Assembly (NCBI GenBank): GCA_023424395.1
Contig: JAFADY010000056.1
Span: 61,776-125,775, forward strand
DNA length: 64,000 bases
Reading direction: 5' to 3'
From: Bacteroidota bacterium
Lineage (GTDB): Bacteria > Bacteroidota > Bacteroidia > Bacteroidales > Dysgonomonadaceae
Positions within the stretch are counted from its first letter, which is position 1; every line of letters begins with the position of its first letter. A program made the translations under genes and the position numbers. Shown one piece after another: positions 26,298 to 34,827 of the stretch. Below the pieces are notes generated by a model. The model was not told the DNA's origin and did no database searches. It saw only the letters and a list, made by a program, of their open reading frames with translations.

Positions 26298-27008
26298 TCA
26301 GAAATTCCACTTTGTGGCTATTGTTGGAATAGCGGTAAATTTTTCTGCACGAGCGAAGTTATAACTTAATTCAATCTCGCTTCCGATGGCAAAATGAGGA
26401 GTGAAGTTGTACCAAATTTGTGGTTCCGATAAAAGGATCAATCTTTTTCCGCCTTCGCCTGTTGCACGGTTTTTGTTTTCAGACCACAAATCCAAAAATC
26501 CACCTAATGATACTTTGCTATCCGGAAATGCGGAACTCCAAGTTAGCGTCCATTGTACATCATGACTATTAGTCTCAAAAGCGTTCAATTTATAAGCCAA
26601 GTAGGTACCCATAAAGAAATTGCCTAATTGAAACGGATATTGCATCCCTGCTAAATAAGAGCTCGGAATAGAGAAACTAAACCCCGTACCTCTCACCAAA
26701 CCCAAACCTCCATTGTACTCCAAATGCGGCATTAACGGAAAATCACCGATTTTGAATGCGCGGGCAATCTCGGCGTAAGCTAAACCGGGATTTCTTTTAT
26801 CGAAATTGAAATCGAAATCCACAAACATAAATGTAGAACCCCAATCATCGGGCTTAAACATTTCAAACGTAGCAGTCAAATAATTTATAGGAGCAATTTC
26901 ATCACCATACAACGCATTGCGCGGATCGAAATGCAACTGAAGATTTTGGGAGTACGTAACCCCGATTACACACAAAAGTGCAGCAGAAAGAACAATTTTT
27001 CGTAGCAT
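26298..27008 (-). CDS. DUF5020 Tsx-like outer-membrane protein
   Basis: A 236-residue protein with an N-terminal signal peptide (MLRKIVLSAALLCVIGVTYS) and alternating beta strands ending in a C-terminal aromatic residue (KWNF), as expected for an outer-membrane barrel. The layout (L-H-F-D-P near residue 25, then DDWGSTFMFVDFDF) matches the DUF5020 family, related to the nucleoside channel Tsx. It lies 96 bases upstream of the purine permease on the same strand, a functional pairing that supports nucleoside or nucleobase uptake. Confidence 0.8.
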   Translation of the reverse strand: MLRKIVLSAALLCVIGVTYSQNLQLHFDPRNALYGDEIAPINYLTATFEMFKPDDWGSTFMFVDFDFNFDKRNPGLAYAEIARAFKIGDFPLMPHLEYNGGLGLVRGTGFSFSIPSSYLAGMQYPFQLGNFFMGTYLAYKLNAFETNSHDVQWTLTWSSAFPDSKVSLGGFLDLWSENKNRATGEGGKRLILLSEPQIWYNFTPHFAIGSEIELSYNFARAEKFTAIPTIATKWNF

Positions 27009-27139
27009 AAGAATGTGAGTTTAAAATATAAAAAAATTAAAGAAGGGGCGAAGATAAAAAAAATATGTAAAAATCCCATCGCAAAAAATAACATATTTAT
27101 CTTTTTTTTCATAAATAGTTTTCATTGCACATAAATTTG

Positions 27140-27147
27140 TATTTTTG
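27140..27147 (+). promoter_or_regulatory. promoter -7 element for cysS
   Basis: TATTTTTG, matching TAnnTTTG, 16 bases before the cysS start. A T-rich -33 region lies about 20 bases upstream. Confidence 0.55.
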
Positions 27148-27163
27148 TGCTTCTTAACAAAAA

Positions 27164-28654
27164 ATGCGCCCTTTTATGAACGGAGAAAAAGCGAAAGATT
27201 TACTTATATATAATACGCTCACCCGATCGAAAGAACCTTTTGAGCCCATCCATCCACCGCACGTGGGAATGTATGTTTGCGGCCCCACAGTTTACAGCGA
27301 TGTTCATTTGGGAAATTGTCGCACGTTTATCTCTTTCGATATAATTTACCGATATTTGCTGCATCTCGGATACAAGGTACGATATGTGCGTAATATCACC
27401 GACGCCGGGCACCTGGAAGGTGACAGCGACGAAGGCGACGACAAATTTGCCAAACGCGCCAAACTGGAGCAACTGGAACCGATGGAAATCGTGCAGAAAT
27501 ACACCATCGGGTTTCACGATGTACTTTCTATATTCAACACGCTTCCACCAAGCATTGAGCCTACCGCTACCGGGCACATTTTGGAGCAAATTGAGATGAT
27601 TAAGAAGATTTTGGAAGTTGGTTTGGCTTACGAAGTGGATGGTACAATCTATTTCGATGTGGAAAAATACAGTCAAACAAACGATTATGGACAATTGACT
27701 AATCGTAAACTCGAAGATTTATTGGAAGGTACTCGTGAACTGGGAGGACAAGACGAGAAACGAGGGAGACTGGATTTCGCCCTTTGGATCAAGGCCAAAC
27801 ACGAAACGCTGATGCAATGGCCTTCACCATGGGGTTGGGGTTTTCCCGGCTGGCATATAGAGTGTTCGGCAATGAGTACGAAGTACTTAGGAACTACGTT
27901 CGATATTCATGGCGGCGGTATGGATTTGCAGGCTACACACCACACCAACGAAATTGCACAATCGGAAGCGTGCAATCACGCTGCGCCCGCCAAGTATTGG
28001 GTACACACGAATATGCTCACGGTAAACGGCGCGCGCATGTCTAAAACCGCCGGAAACGGATTCCTGCCGAAAGAACTTTTCACCGGCGATCACCCCTTGC
28101 TGGAGCGTGGTTATTCGCCCATGACGGTGCGCTTTTTCATGGCGCAATCGCATTACCGCAGTACGCTCGATTTTAGTAATGAGGCGCTGCAAGCTTCTGA
28201 AAAGGGTTACAAAAAACTCATGGAAAGTATTGCCCGATTGCAAAAAATAGAGCCTTCGGCTACTTCAACCGTGAATATTAAGGAAATTAGCGATAACTGC
28301 TATACAGCAATGAACGATGATTTCAATAGTCCTATACTTATTTCACATCTGTTTGAAGCCACTCGCATTATCAATTCTGCAGCCGACAAAAAAGAAAACT
28401 TAACGGCAAACGATGTCGAGGCGCTACAATTGTTGATGCAAACATTTGTTTTCGATGTCTTGGGATTGGTTGATGAAAGTGACTCCAACGCCGGAGGCGA
28501 AGTGATAAACGGGTTGATGAATCTGATTATTGACATTCGTAAATCGGCTCGCGAGAACAAAGATTGGGCTACTTCCGACAAAATTCGCGATGAACTTAAA
28601 GCCGCCGGAGTGGAATTGAAAGATACCAAAGACGGAGTGGAATGGCGAATTTGA
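27164..28654 (+). CDS. cysS: cysteinyl-tRNA synthetase
   Basis: A 496-residue class I synthetase. The HIGH-region variant (YVCGPTVYSDVHLGN) sits near residue 38, with the zinc-ligand cysteine in it. A further zinc ligand lies in PGWHIECSAM, and the KMSKS counterpart reads RMSKTAGN. The C-terminal DALR-like helical domain is present. It charges tRNA-Cys. The start at 27164 is kept, but an ATG 12 bases later is equally plausible. Confidence 0.96.
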   Translation: MRPFMNGEKAKDLLIYNTLTRSKEPFEPIHPPHVGMYVCGPTVYSDVHLGNCRTFISFDIIYRYLLHLGYKVRYVRNITDAGHLEGDSDEGDDKFAKRAKLEQLEPMEIVQKYTIGFHDVLSIFNTLPPSIEPTATGHILEQIEMIKKILEVGLAYEVDGTIYFDVEKYSQTNDYGQLTNRKLEDLLEGTRELGGQDEKRGRLDFALWIKAKHETLMQWPSPWGWGFPGWHIECSAMSTKYLGTTFDIHGGGMDLQATHHTNEIAQSEACNHAAPAKYWVHTNMLTVNGARMSKTAGNGFLPKELFTGDHPLLERGYSPMTVRFFMAQSHYRSTLDFSNEALQASEKGYKKLMESIARLQKIEPSATSTVNIKEISDNCYTAMNDDFNSPILISHLFEATRIINSAADKKENLTANDVEALQLLMQTFVFDVLGLVDESDSNAGGEVINGLMNLIIDIRKSARENKDWATSDKIRDELKAAGVELKDTKDGVEWRI

Positions 28655-28706
28655 GACTTGGAAAGAGGGAGACGATGGGGATGGTTTTGCATTTGCGGAA
28701 ATGATA

Positions 28707-28751
28707 TAACAAAGTTGTTTGTAACAAAGTTGTTTGTAACAAAGTTGTTTG
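28707..28751 (+). repeat. three tandem 15-bp palindromic repeats
   Basis: Three exact copies of TAACAAAGTTGTTTG (28707, 28722, 28737). Each contains AACAA-AG-TTGTT, a dyad with 5-base arms. The third copy supplies the -33 box of the downstream promoter, so the array may be an operator or a length-variable promoter. Confidence 0.9.
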
Positions 28752-28774
28752 TAAATGTTTTTTGTTTATCTTTG
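28744..28774 (+). promoter_or_regulatory. promoter of the STAND-like ATPase gene
   Basis: GTTG (28744-28747), a 19-base spacer, then TATCTTTG (28767-28774). The -33 element lies inside the third 15-bp repeat. The predicted leader is only about 16 bases and consists mainly of an AAAGGAGA Shine-Dalgarno site. Confidence 0.75.
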
Positions 28775-28796
28775 TGTCCGAAAGGAGATTAGTTAC

Positions 28797-29927
28797 ATGG
28801 AAAATCCGTTTGTTTTTGGTTCGGCAACGTCGGGCGAATGGTTTACCGACCGTGAAGCCGATACCAAACGCTTGTCAGCAAACCTGACACATGGCATAAA
28901 TACAATTTTGATTTCACCACGCCGCTGGGGAAAAACTTCTTTGGTGCACAAAGTGGGCGAAAACATTCGGTCGGCAAGTATAAAGGTGGTAAATATCGAT
29001 GTGTTTTCTTGCCGTAATGCTGAAGATTTTTACACGCTGTTTGCTACCGAAATCATCAAACAAACGGCAAGCAAATGGGAGGAATGGGCAGAAAATGCGA
29101 AGCAATTTTTGTCGGGATTGGTTCCGAAAATCAGTTTCGGCATTGACCCGATGACCGATTTTACTCTTTCATTTGATTTTTCCAACCCTCAACGCAACGA
29201 AGATGTTTTAAACCTGCCTGAAAAAATTGCGACCGAAAAAGGAGTGCAAATTATTGTTTGCTTGGATGAATTTCAACAAATTGCTGAGTTTGACAATTCG
29301 CTCTATTTTCAACGTAAACTACGCTCGGCTTGGCAATTGCATCAAAAAGCAACTTATTGCCTTTATGGAAGCAAACAGCATTTGATGACGAAGTTGTTCT
29401 CCAAGCAAAGTATGCCCTTTTACAAATTCGGCGATGTGATGTATCTGCAAAAAATCGCCACATCCGACTGGGTGGAGTTTATCCTCCATCGGTTTGAAGT
29501 TACCGAAAAACAAATTTCACCCGAACTTGCCGAAAAAGTTTGCCTTACGGTAGAAAATCATTCATCGTACGTGCAACAATTGGCGTGGCTTTTGTGGGTT
29601 CAAACCGATGAAATTGCTACCGAATCCGATTTCGATGCGGCATTTACCGATTTATTGAACCAAAACTCCATGCTTTATTTTAAATATACCGATGGGCTAA
29701 CCGCTTATCAACTTAATTTTTTGCATGCAATTGCCGACGGTGTAACGTCCGAGTTTACAAAAAGAGAAAATCTGGAACGTTATCAATTAGGCACTTCGGC
29801 AAATATCCGAAGACTCAAAACTGCATTAGAAAACAAAGAGTTAATTGATATTTCCGGCAAAGCCGTCAGTTTTAATGACCCCGTTTTTAAACTTTGGTTC
29901 AAGAAAAATGTGAGAAGGTTTCCGTGA
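28797..29927 (+). CDS. archaeal-ATPase-like (STAND-type) ATP-binding protein
   Basis: A 376-residue protein started at the ATG at 28797, which is preceded by a strong AAAGGAGA site. A start at 28755 would lie inside the promoter. Walker A is the PRRWGKTSL variant (residues about 42-50) and Walker B is VCLDEFQQ (about 155-162). A sensor-like GSKQHLM follows, and the C-terminal third is a winged-helix-like region (TSANIRRLKTALENKELI). This matches ATPases of the PF01637 type found in variable numbers in Bacteroidota. The role is unknown, and the repeat-bearing promoter suggests it is specially regulated. Confidence 0.8.
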   Translation: MENPFVFGSATSGEWFTDREADTKRLSANLTHGINTILISPRRWGKTSLVHKVGENIRSASIKVVNIDVFSCRNAEDFYTLFATEIIKQTASKWEEWAENAKQFLSGLVPKISFGIDPMTDFTLSFDFSNPQRNEDVLNLPEKIATEKGVQIIVCLDEFQQIAEFDNSLYFQRKLRSAWQLHQKATYCLYGSKQHLMTKLFSKQSMPFYKFGDVMYLQKIATSDWVEFILHRFEVTEKQISPELAEKVCLTVENHSSYVQQLAWLLWVQTDEIATESDFDAAFTDLLNQNSMLYFKYTDGLTAYQLNFLHAIADGVTSEFTKRENLERYQLGTSANIRRLKTALENKELIDISGKAVSFNDPVFKLWFKKNVRRFP

Positions 29928-29973
29928 TAATTTCTTTCACACTTTCATGTCTTGATTCTAAAAATCTAACAAA

Positions 29974-30735
29974 ATGCAAATAATCCTCTCCCCCGCCAAA
30001 CTGATGAGTTTCGACGAAACGGACAAAAACATAAAAACAACTAAACCGCAATTTCTGAAAAAAACGTCGGAATTGGTGAAAGTAGGTCAGAAATTATCGG
30101 CTAATGAGATTGCCGAAAAAATGAAAATCAACAACGATATGGCGCGCGATGTGCACGGCTATTTTCAAACCTTCAATTTCAAATCCGCGCCAAGGCGCGC
30201 TGCTGCGCTCGCATACAACGGCATTGCTTACAAAGGATTGAACGCGCACGATTTCTCGGAAGAAGATTTCGATTTCGCGCAGCAACATCTAAATATTATT
30301 TCGGGATTGTATGGTTTTTTACGTCCTTTGGATGAAATAAAACCGTATAGGTTGGAAATGGTGCGAAAAATAACGCCTGAAGGCTACAAAAATCTGTACG
30401 AATTTTGGCAGGATACGCTCAATCAACACTTATCGAAGAAATTAAAAAAAGATGAAAAAGTGATCATTAACGTGGCTTCCAACGAGTACTCGAAAGTTAT
30501 ACGGACGAGCAAACTCCCGAAAGGCACGAAAATCATCGATATTCAGTTTCTGCAACAAGAGAACGACGATTTAAAACAAATTGTGGTCCACAGCAAAAAA
30601 GCGCGCGGCCTGATGTCGCGCTTCATCATAAAAAACAAACTCACGCACCACGAAGAAGTGAAAGCGTTCGATTACGAAGGGTATTTCTTTTATCCGTCTC
30701 TCTCGGACGAAAACAAATGGACTTTTGTACGGTAA
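29974..30735 (+). CDS. yaaA: YaaA/DUF328 peroxide-stress family protein
   Basis: A 253-residue protein with the YaaA hallmarks: M-Q-I-I-L-S-P-A-K-L-M at the start, the AYNGIAYKGLNA segment, LSGLYGFLRPLDEIKPYRLEM-like motif near residue 105 (ISGLYGFLRPLD) and NVASNEY near 168. In E. coli YaaA limits oxidative DNA damage by lowering free iron. It is complete and lies 11 bases upstream of an SNF symporter gene. Confidence 0.92.
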   Translation: MQIILSPAKLMSFDETDKNIKTTKPQFLKKTSELVKVGQKLSANEIAEKMKINNDMARDVHGYFQTFNFKSAPRRAAALAYNGIAYKGLNAHDFSEEDFDFAQQHLNIISGLYGFLRPLDEIKPYRLEMVRKITPEGYKNLYEFWQDTLNQHLSKKLKKDEKVIINVASNEYSKVIRTSKLPKGTKIIDIQFLQQENDDLKQIVVHSKKARGLMSRFIIKNKLTHHEEVKAFDYEGYFFYPSLSDENKWTFVR

Positions 30736-30746
30736 CCTAATAAAAA

Positions 30747-32081
30747 ATGACAGATAACAGAGTAACATTCGCATCAAAACTTGGCATGGTGGCGGCAGCA
30801 GCCGGCTCCGCCGTAGGATTAGGAAACATTTGGCGCTTTCCGAGCCAAACCGCTGACGGCGGTGGCGCTATTTTTATCTTGGTTTACATCGGGTGCATTT
30901 TGTTTTTCGGCATTCCGGTGATGGTGGCCGAGTTTACAATCGGAAAATCGTCACGCGCCAACGCTGCAGGCGCTTTTCATATTCTGTCACCGGGAACGCC
31001 GTGGAAATGGATCGGCCGTTTGGGTGTTCTCACAGGCTTTGTCATCATGGGATTTTACATGGTAGTGTGCGGATGGACAGTCTCTTACCTCGCACAATCT
31101 ATTTCGGGAAACCTGCATACCGTAACCGATTTTGCCGCCAATTTCAATGCTACCATGGCAAATAACACAAAGGAAATTATCCTAATGATTTTATTTACCT
31201 GTTTAACAGCGTTCTTTATCATTTCTGGTGTAAAAAAAGGGATTGAATTATCGGCAAAGATCATGATGCCGCTACTTTTCTTACTGCTTATTGTGTTGGC
31301 AATTCGTGCTATAACGCTGGATGGCGCAAGCGCAGGACTCGATTTTCTCTTCAAACCGAATTTAGCCAACGTGAAATCCACCGTGTTTCTCGATGCCATG
31401 GGGCAAGCCTTTTTCTCGCTTTCGCTCGGAATGGGCTGCATGATCACGTATGCATCGTATTTCGATAAAACATCCAATTTGCCAAAAACGGCCGTTCAGG
31501 TTTCCGTTCTCGATTCGCTGGTCGCTATTTTGGCAGGAACTGTTATTTTTCCGTCGGCATTCGCGCTCACATCTAATCCCGACACCATTGTGGATGAACT
31601 GGTTGCCGGCGGACCGGGATTATTGTTTATTACCTTACCCGAATTGTTTAATCAGCTTCCCGCACCGATGGTGTGGTCTGCCATGTTTTTTCTATTACTA
31701 CTCCTTGCAGCGCTTACTTCCACCATTTCACTGATGGAAGTTGTAACGGTTTATCTCCACGAAGAATACAAAATTCCTCGTATAAAAAGCGCTTTTCTTA
31801 CTGCGTTGGGAGTGATGGCACTGGGTGTTATTTCGTCGCTTTCTCCCCAATTCTTTAATTTATTGGATGTGGCTTCCGCTAAATTTATGCTTCCCATCGG
31901 AGGGTTTTTCATTTCACTTTTTGTGGGATGGTACCTCGATAAAAAACTGGTGAATGCACAACTGACGAACGATGGAACACTGAAATTCAGCGCGAAATTC
32001 CTGAAAGGCTACATTTTTTTGTTGCGCTACATAGCGCCCGTAGCTATTTTGGCAATATTTATTTATGGATTAATAGGATAA
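30747..32081 (+). CDS. neurotransmitter:sodium symporter family (SNF/NSS) transporter
   Basis: A 444-residue membrane protein with 11 or so transmembrane helices. TM1 carries the NSS signature (AAAGSAVGLGNIWRFPSQTA) that forms the unwound sodium and substrate site, and a conserved FFSLSLGMGC-type segment is in TM6. Prokaryotic members such as LeuT and MhsT import amino acids with Na+. The substrate here cannot be deduced. Confidence 0.92.
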   Translation: MTDNRVTFASKLGMVAAAAGSAVGLGNIWRFPSQTADGGGAIFILVYIGCILFFGIPVMVAEFTIGKSSRANAAGAFHILSPGTPWKWIGRLGVLTGFVIMGFYMVVCGWTVSYLAQSISGNLHTVTDFAANFNATMANNTKEIILMILFTCLTAFFIISGVKKGIELSAKIMMPLLFLLLIVLAIRAITLDGASAGLDFLFKPNLANVKSTVFLDAMGQAFFSLSLGMGCMITYASYFDKTSNLPKTAVQVSVLDSLVAILAGTVIFPSAFALTSNPDTIVDELVAGGPGLLFITLPELFNQLPAPMVWSAMFFLLLLLAALTSTISLMEVVTVYLHEEYKIPRIKSAFLTALGVMALGVISSLSPQFFNLLDVASAKFMLPIGGFFISLFVGWYLDKKLVNAQLTNDGTLKFSAKFLKGYIFLLRYIAPVAILAIFIYGLIG

Positions 32082-32194
32082 AGCCTTCGGCGATGACCCA
32101 CCCCGCTTTGCGGTACGTTTGAGAGAATAAACAAAAGTTATTTTAAATAATCATAAAGCAAATATTTATCCTTTTTTACTCCGCTTTAAATTAG

Positions 32195-32202
32195 TACTTT
32201 TG
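32195..32202 (+). promoter_or_regulatory. promoter -7 element for aroA
   Basis: TACTTTTG, matching TAnnTTTG, with CTTTTTT about 20 bases upstream as a -33 region. It lies 22 bases before the chosen aroA start. Confidence 0.6.
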
Positions 32203-32223
32203 CAAAAAAAGTTAGAGCCCGTA

Positions 32224-33453
32224 ATGCAATACAAAATATTTCCTCCCGATAAGATAAACGCAACCGTAAAACTACCGGCATCAAAAAGCATTAGCAACAG
32301 AGCCCTGATATTAAATGCTTTAAGTTTGAGTTCCAACCCTATAGAAAATTTGTCGGATTGCGAAGATACTCAGGTTATTATCGATGCGTTTAATTCGGAT
32401 TCCAACGTTTTCGACATAAAGGGCGCCGGAACGGCGATGCGTTTTCTCACCGCTTTTTTGGCGGGAATGGAAGGCGAGTGGATCATCAAAGGTTCGCCAC
32501 GAATGCACGAACGTCCGATTTATCCGCTGGTTGACACGCTATTGGATTTGGGAGCGGAAATAGAATATTTAGAAAAAGAGGGATTTCCTCCGCTGAAAAT
32601 CAACGGAAAGAAATTGGAAGGTGGCGAAGTTTTTCTTACCGGAAACATAAGTTCACAATTCACATCGGCTTTACTGATGATAGCTCCCACCATGGAAAAC
32701 GGATTAATTATGCACATAGATAAGGAGATCGTTTCCAAACCTTATATCCATTTAACCATCAAATTGATGGAAGAATACGGGGTTTATGTAAAGTGGGAAG
32801 GAAATGACATTGCGGTAAAACCACAAACATATACTCCAACCAACATAAAAGTGGAGTCCGATTGGTCTGCCGCCTCATATTGGTATGCCATGGCTGCCCT
32901 TTCATCGAATGCAGAAATAACACTTTTGGGGTTAAGTAAAGCAAGTTCTCAAGGAGATTCTAAATTGGCAAGCATTTTCGACGATCTGGGTGTTACTACC
33001 AAATTCATCCCGGAAGGAGTTACGATTAAAAAAGCCGGAAAACCAACCAAAAAATTCTTCTATAATTTTATTGACGAACCCGATTTGGTCCAAACTTTTG
33101 CCGTAACCTGCTGTCTTTTGAATATTCCTTTCTTGTTTTCCGGAGTGCAAAGTTTAAAAATTAAAGAAACGGATAGAGTGGAAGCTTTAAAAACAGAATT
33201 GATGAAGCTGGGTTATGTGTTAAAAGAAACGGATAACGAAATGCTGGAATGGAACGGAGAACGTTTAGAATTTAACGCCCCGGCAACTATTGACACGTAC
33301 GATGATCACCGAATGGCATTGTCTTTTACTCCCGCATCCATAAAATTAGGCTCCATTATGATAAATGACCCAAAAGTTGTGGCAAAATCTTATCCGCATT
33401 TTTGGGACGATATAAAGAATGCAGGATTCAAAATAGAAGAAAAAAATAATTAA
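32224..33453 (+). CDS. aroA: 3-phosphoshikimate 1-carboxyvinyltransferase
   Basis: A 409-residue EPSP synthase, started at the ATG at 32224 because the longer TTG start would overlap the promoter. Motifs are LPASKSISNRALIL (shikimate-phosphate and PEP binding), a GAGTAMRFLTAF loop, SSQFTSALLM, and KETDRVEALKTEL with DDHRMALSF near the end. It makes EPSP in the shikimate pathway and thus feeds the tryptophan operon further down this window. It is followed 2 bases later by the next gene. Confidence 0.97.
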   Translation: MQYKIFPPDKINATVKLPASKSISNRALILNALSLSSNPIENLSDCEDTQVIIDAFNSDSNVFDIKGAGTAMRFLTAFLAGMEGEWIIKGSPRMHERPIYPLVDTLLDLGAEIEYLEKEGFPPLKINGKKLEGGEVFLTGNISSQFTSALLMIAPTMENGLIMHIDKEIVSKPYIHLTIKLMEEYGVYVKWEGNDIAVKPQTYTPTNIKVESDWSAASYWYAMAALSSNAEITLLGLSKASSQGDSKLASIFDDLGVTTKFIPEGVTIKKAGKPTKKFFYNFIDEPDLVQTFAVTCCLLNIPFLFSGVQSLKIKETDRVEALKTELMKLGYVLKETDNEMLEWNGERLEFNAPATIDTYDDHRMALSFTPASIKLGSIMINDPKVVAKSYPHFWDDIKNAGFKIEEKNN

Positions 33454-33454
33454 A

Positions 33455-33901
33455 ATGCAAAGTTTATATATATTCATAGGAATCATTATTTTTTTCTTTT
33501 TGGCATTGATTGTTTCTAATTATATTCAACGGAAAAGAGGAAATACAAAAGAGCGTGAAACCCTTGTACCCGCTATCGATGTACGAACCAAAGCCGAAAG
33601 AGAAAGCGGTTGCTGCGGGATGCACGAAGTGTGCGAAAAAGACAGTTTGATCTCGGCTTTCACCGAAAAGGCGGAATATTTCGACGATGAAGAACTGGAC
33701 AGATTTAAGTTTCGCGAGGCTGATAGTTTTTCATCTGTAGAAGTAGATGAGTTCCGAGAAATATTTTATTCTGTACTCGATGAAGAAAAACCGCGCTGGG
33801 TGCGCAGTATGCAAACACGCAGCATACAAATCCCCAATCAGATGAAGGACGAAATTCTGATGATCGTAAACGATTTGCGAGAACAAAAAATGCACGCCTA
33901 A
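33455..33901 (+). CDS. Bacteroidota-specific membrane protein with CCGMHEVC motif
   Basis: A 148-residue protein with one N-terminal transmembrane helix (residues about 3-22), followed by a cytoplasmic-looking basic stretch and then a C-C-G-M-H-E-V-C motif around residue 52 that could bind metal or a cofactor. The C-terminal half is acidic and helical. Homologues are sometimes labelled phospholipase without evidence. It is 2 bases from aroA and 10 bases from a metal ABC permease, so co-transcription is likely. Function is unknown. Confidence 0.75.
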   Translation: MQSLYIFIGIIIFFFLALIVSNYIQRKRGNTKERETLVPAIDVRTKAERESGCCGMHEVCEKDSLISAFTEKAEYFDDEELDRFKFREADSFSSVEVDEFREIFYSVLDEEKPRWVRSMQTRSIQIPNQMKDEILMIVNDLREQKMHA

Positions 33902-33910
33902 CCCAAACTA

Positions 33911-34726
33911 ATGGACATTCTCGAACTTTTTGATTATGCTTTTTTCCGAAACGCAGTTTGGGGAAGTCTTTTTGCGAGCATAGCTTGCGGAATTATCGGC
34001 ACTTACATTGTGTCACGACGATTGGTTTTTATCAGCGGCGGCATTACGCACGCCTCATTTGGCGGCCTCGGCATCGGTTTTTACTTTGGAATGAACCCGA
34101 TTTTTTCCGCGATGATCTTCTCCGTTTTATCGGCTTTCGGCATCAAATGGCTATCGGATAAACAAGGCGTACGCGAAGACTCCGCCATTGCCGTGTTTTG
34201 GTCGTTAGGGATGGCGTTGGGTATTATTTTAACCTTTCTCACACCGGGTTTTGCACCCAATTTGTCCGAATATCTTTTCGGCAATATACTTACCATTACA
34301 CAAAATGATATTGTTTCCCTTATCATTCTCTGTCTGGTCATTGTTGTGTTTTTCGGGTTGTTTTACAGGCCGATAATATCGGTTTCCTTCGACAACCAAT
34401 TTGCCAAAACACGACGCATCCCTACCCGATTTATCGAATATGCCATGATGCTGTTTATCGCCGTTACCATTGTCTTGAGCATTCGTTTGGTAGGAATTGT
34501 GCTTTTGATGTCGCTAATTACCGTTCCACAAATGACGGCCAACCTTTTTACCAATAATTATTCAAATATCATTTATATTTCAGTCGCAATTAGTTTTATC
34601 GCTTGTTTATTAGGGCTGCTTTTATCTTATTATCTGAATGTGCCATCCGGCGCCTTTATTATTTTCGTGTTGATAGTGATGTTTTTTATCGGGAAACTAA
34701 TAAAAGAAATCCGAAAAATAAAATAG
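33911..34726 (+). CDS. metal (zinc/manganese) ABC transporter permease
   Basis: A 271-residue ABC-3 family permease with about eight transmembrane segments and the typical early G-T-Y-I-V-S-R-R-L-V-F-I-S-G-G-I-T-H-A-S motif, matching ZnuB/MntB-type proteins. It should pair with a metal-binding lipoprotein and an ATPase, neither of which is adjacent here, so partners must lie elsewhere. Its 3' end precedes the PorW-like gene by about 100 bases. Confidence 0.9.
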   Translation: MDILELFDYAFFRNAVWGSLFASIACGIIGTYIVSRRLVFISGGITHASFGGLGIGFYFGMNPIFSAMIFSVLSAFGIKWLSDKQGVREDSAIAVFWSLGMALGIILTFLTPGFAPNLSEYLFGNILTITQNDIVSLIILCLVIVVFFGLFYRPIISVSFDNQFAKTRRIPTRFIEYAMMLFIAVTIVLSIRLVGIVLLMSLITVPQMTANLFTNNYSNIIYISVAISFIACLLGLLLSYYLNVPSGAFIIFVLIVMFFIGKLIKEIRKIK

Positions 34727-34827
34727 AAAGTCCGCTATTTGCTAAAAATCCTTTTAGAGATAATAAAACCTTGTTTTTCGAGTTATTAAAGGGAATAATT
34801 ATTTTCTATTTTTTAAAGGGAAAACGA

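Noticed and set aside
24780..26300. A purine riboswitch for the NCS2 permease
   Set aside because: The gap upstream of the permease is only 96 bases and has none of the conserved purine-riboswitch sequence that I can see.
28755..28796. Extended N-terminus of the ATPase gene starting at 28755
   Set aside because: That start lies inside the promoter and repeat, while the ATG at 28797 has a strong Shine-Dalgarno site.
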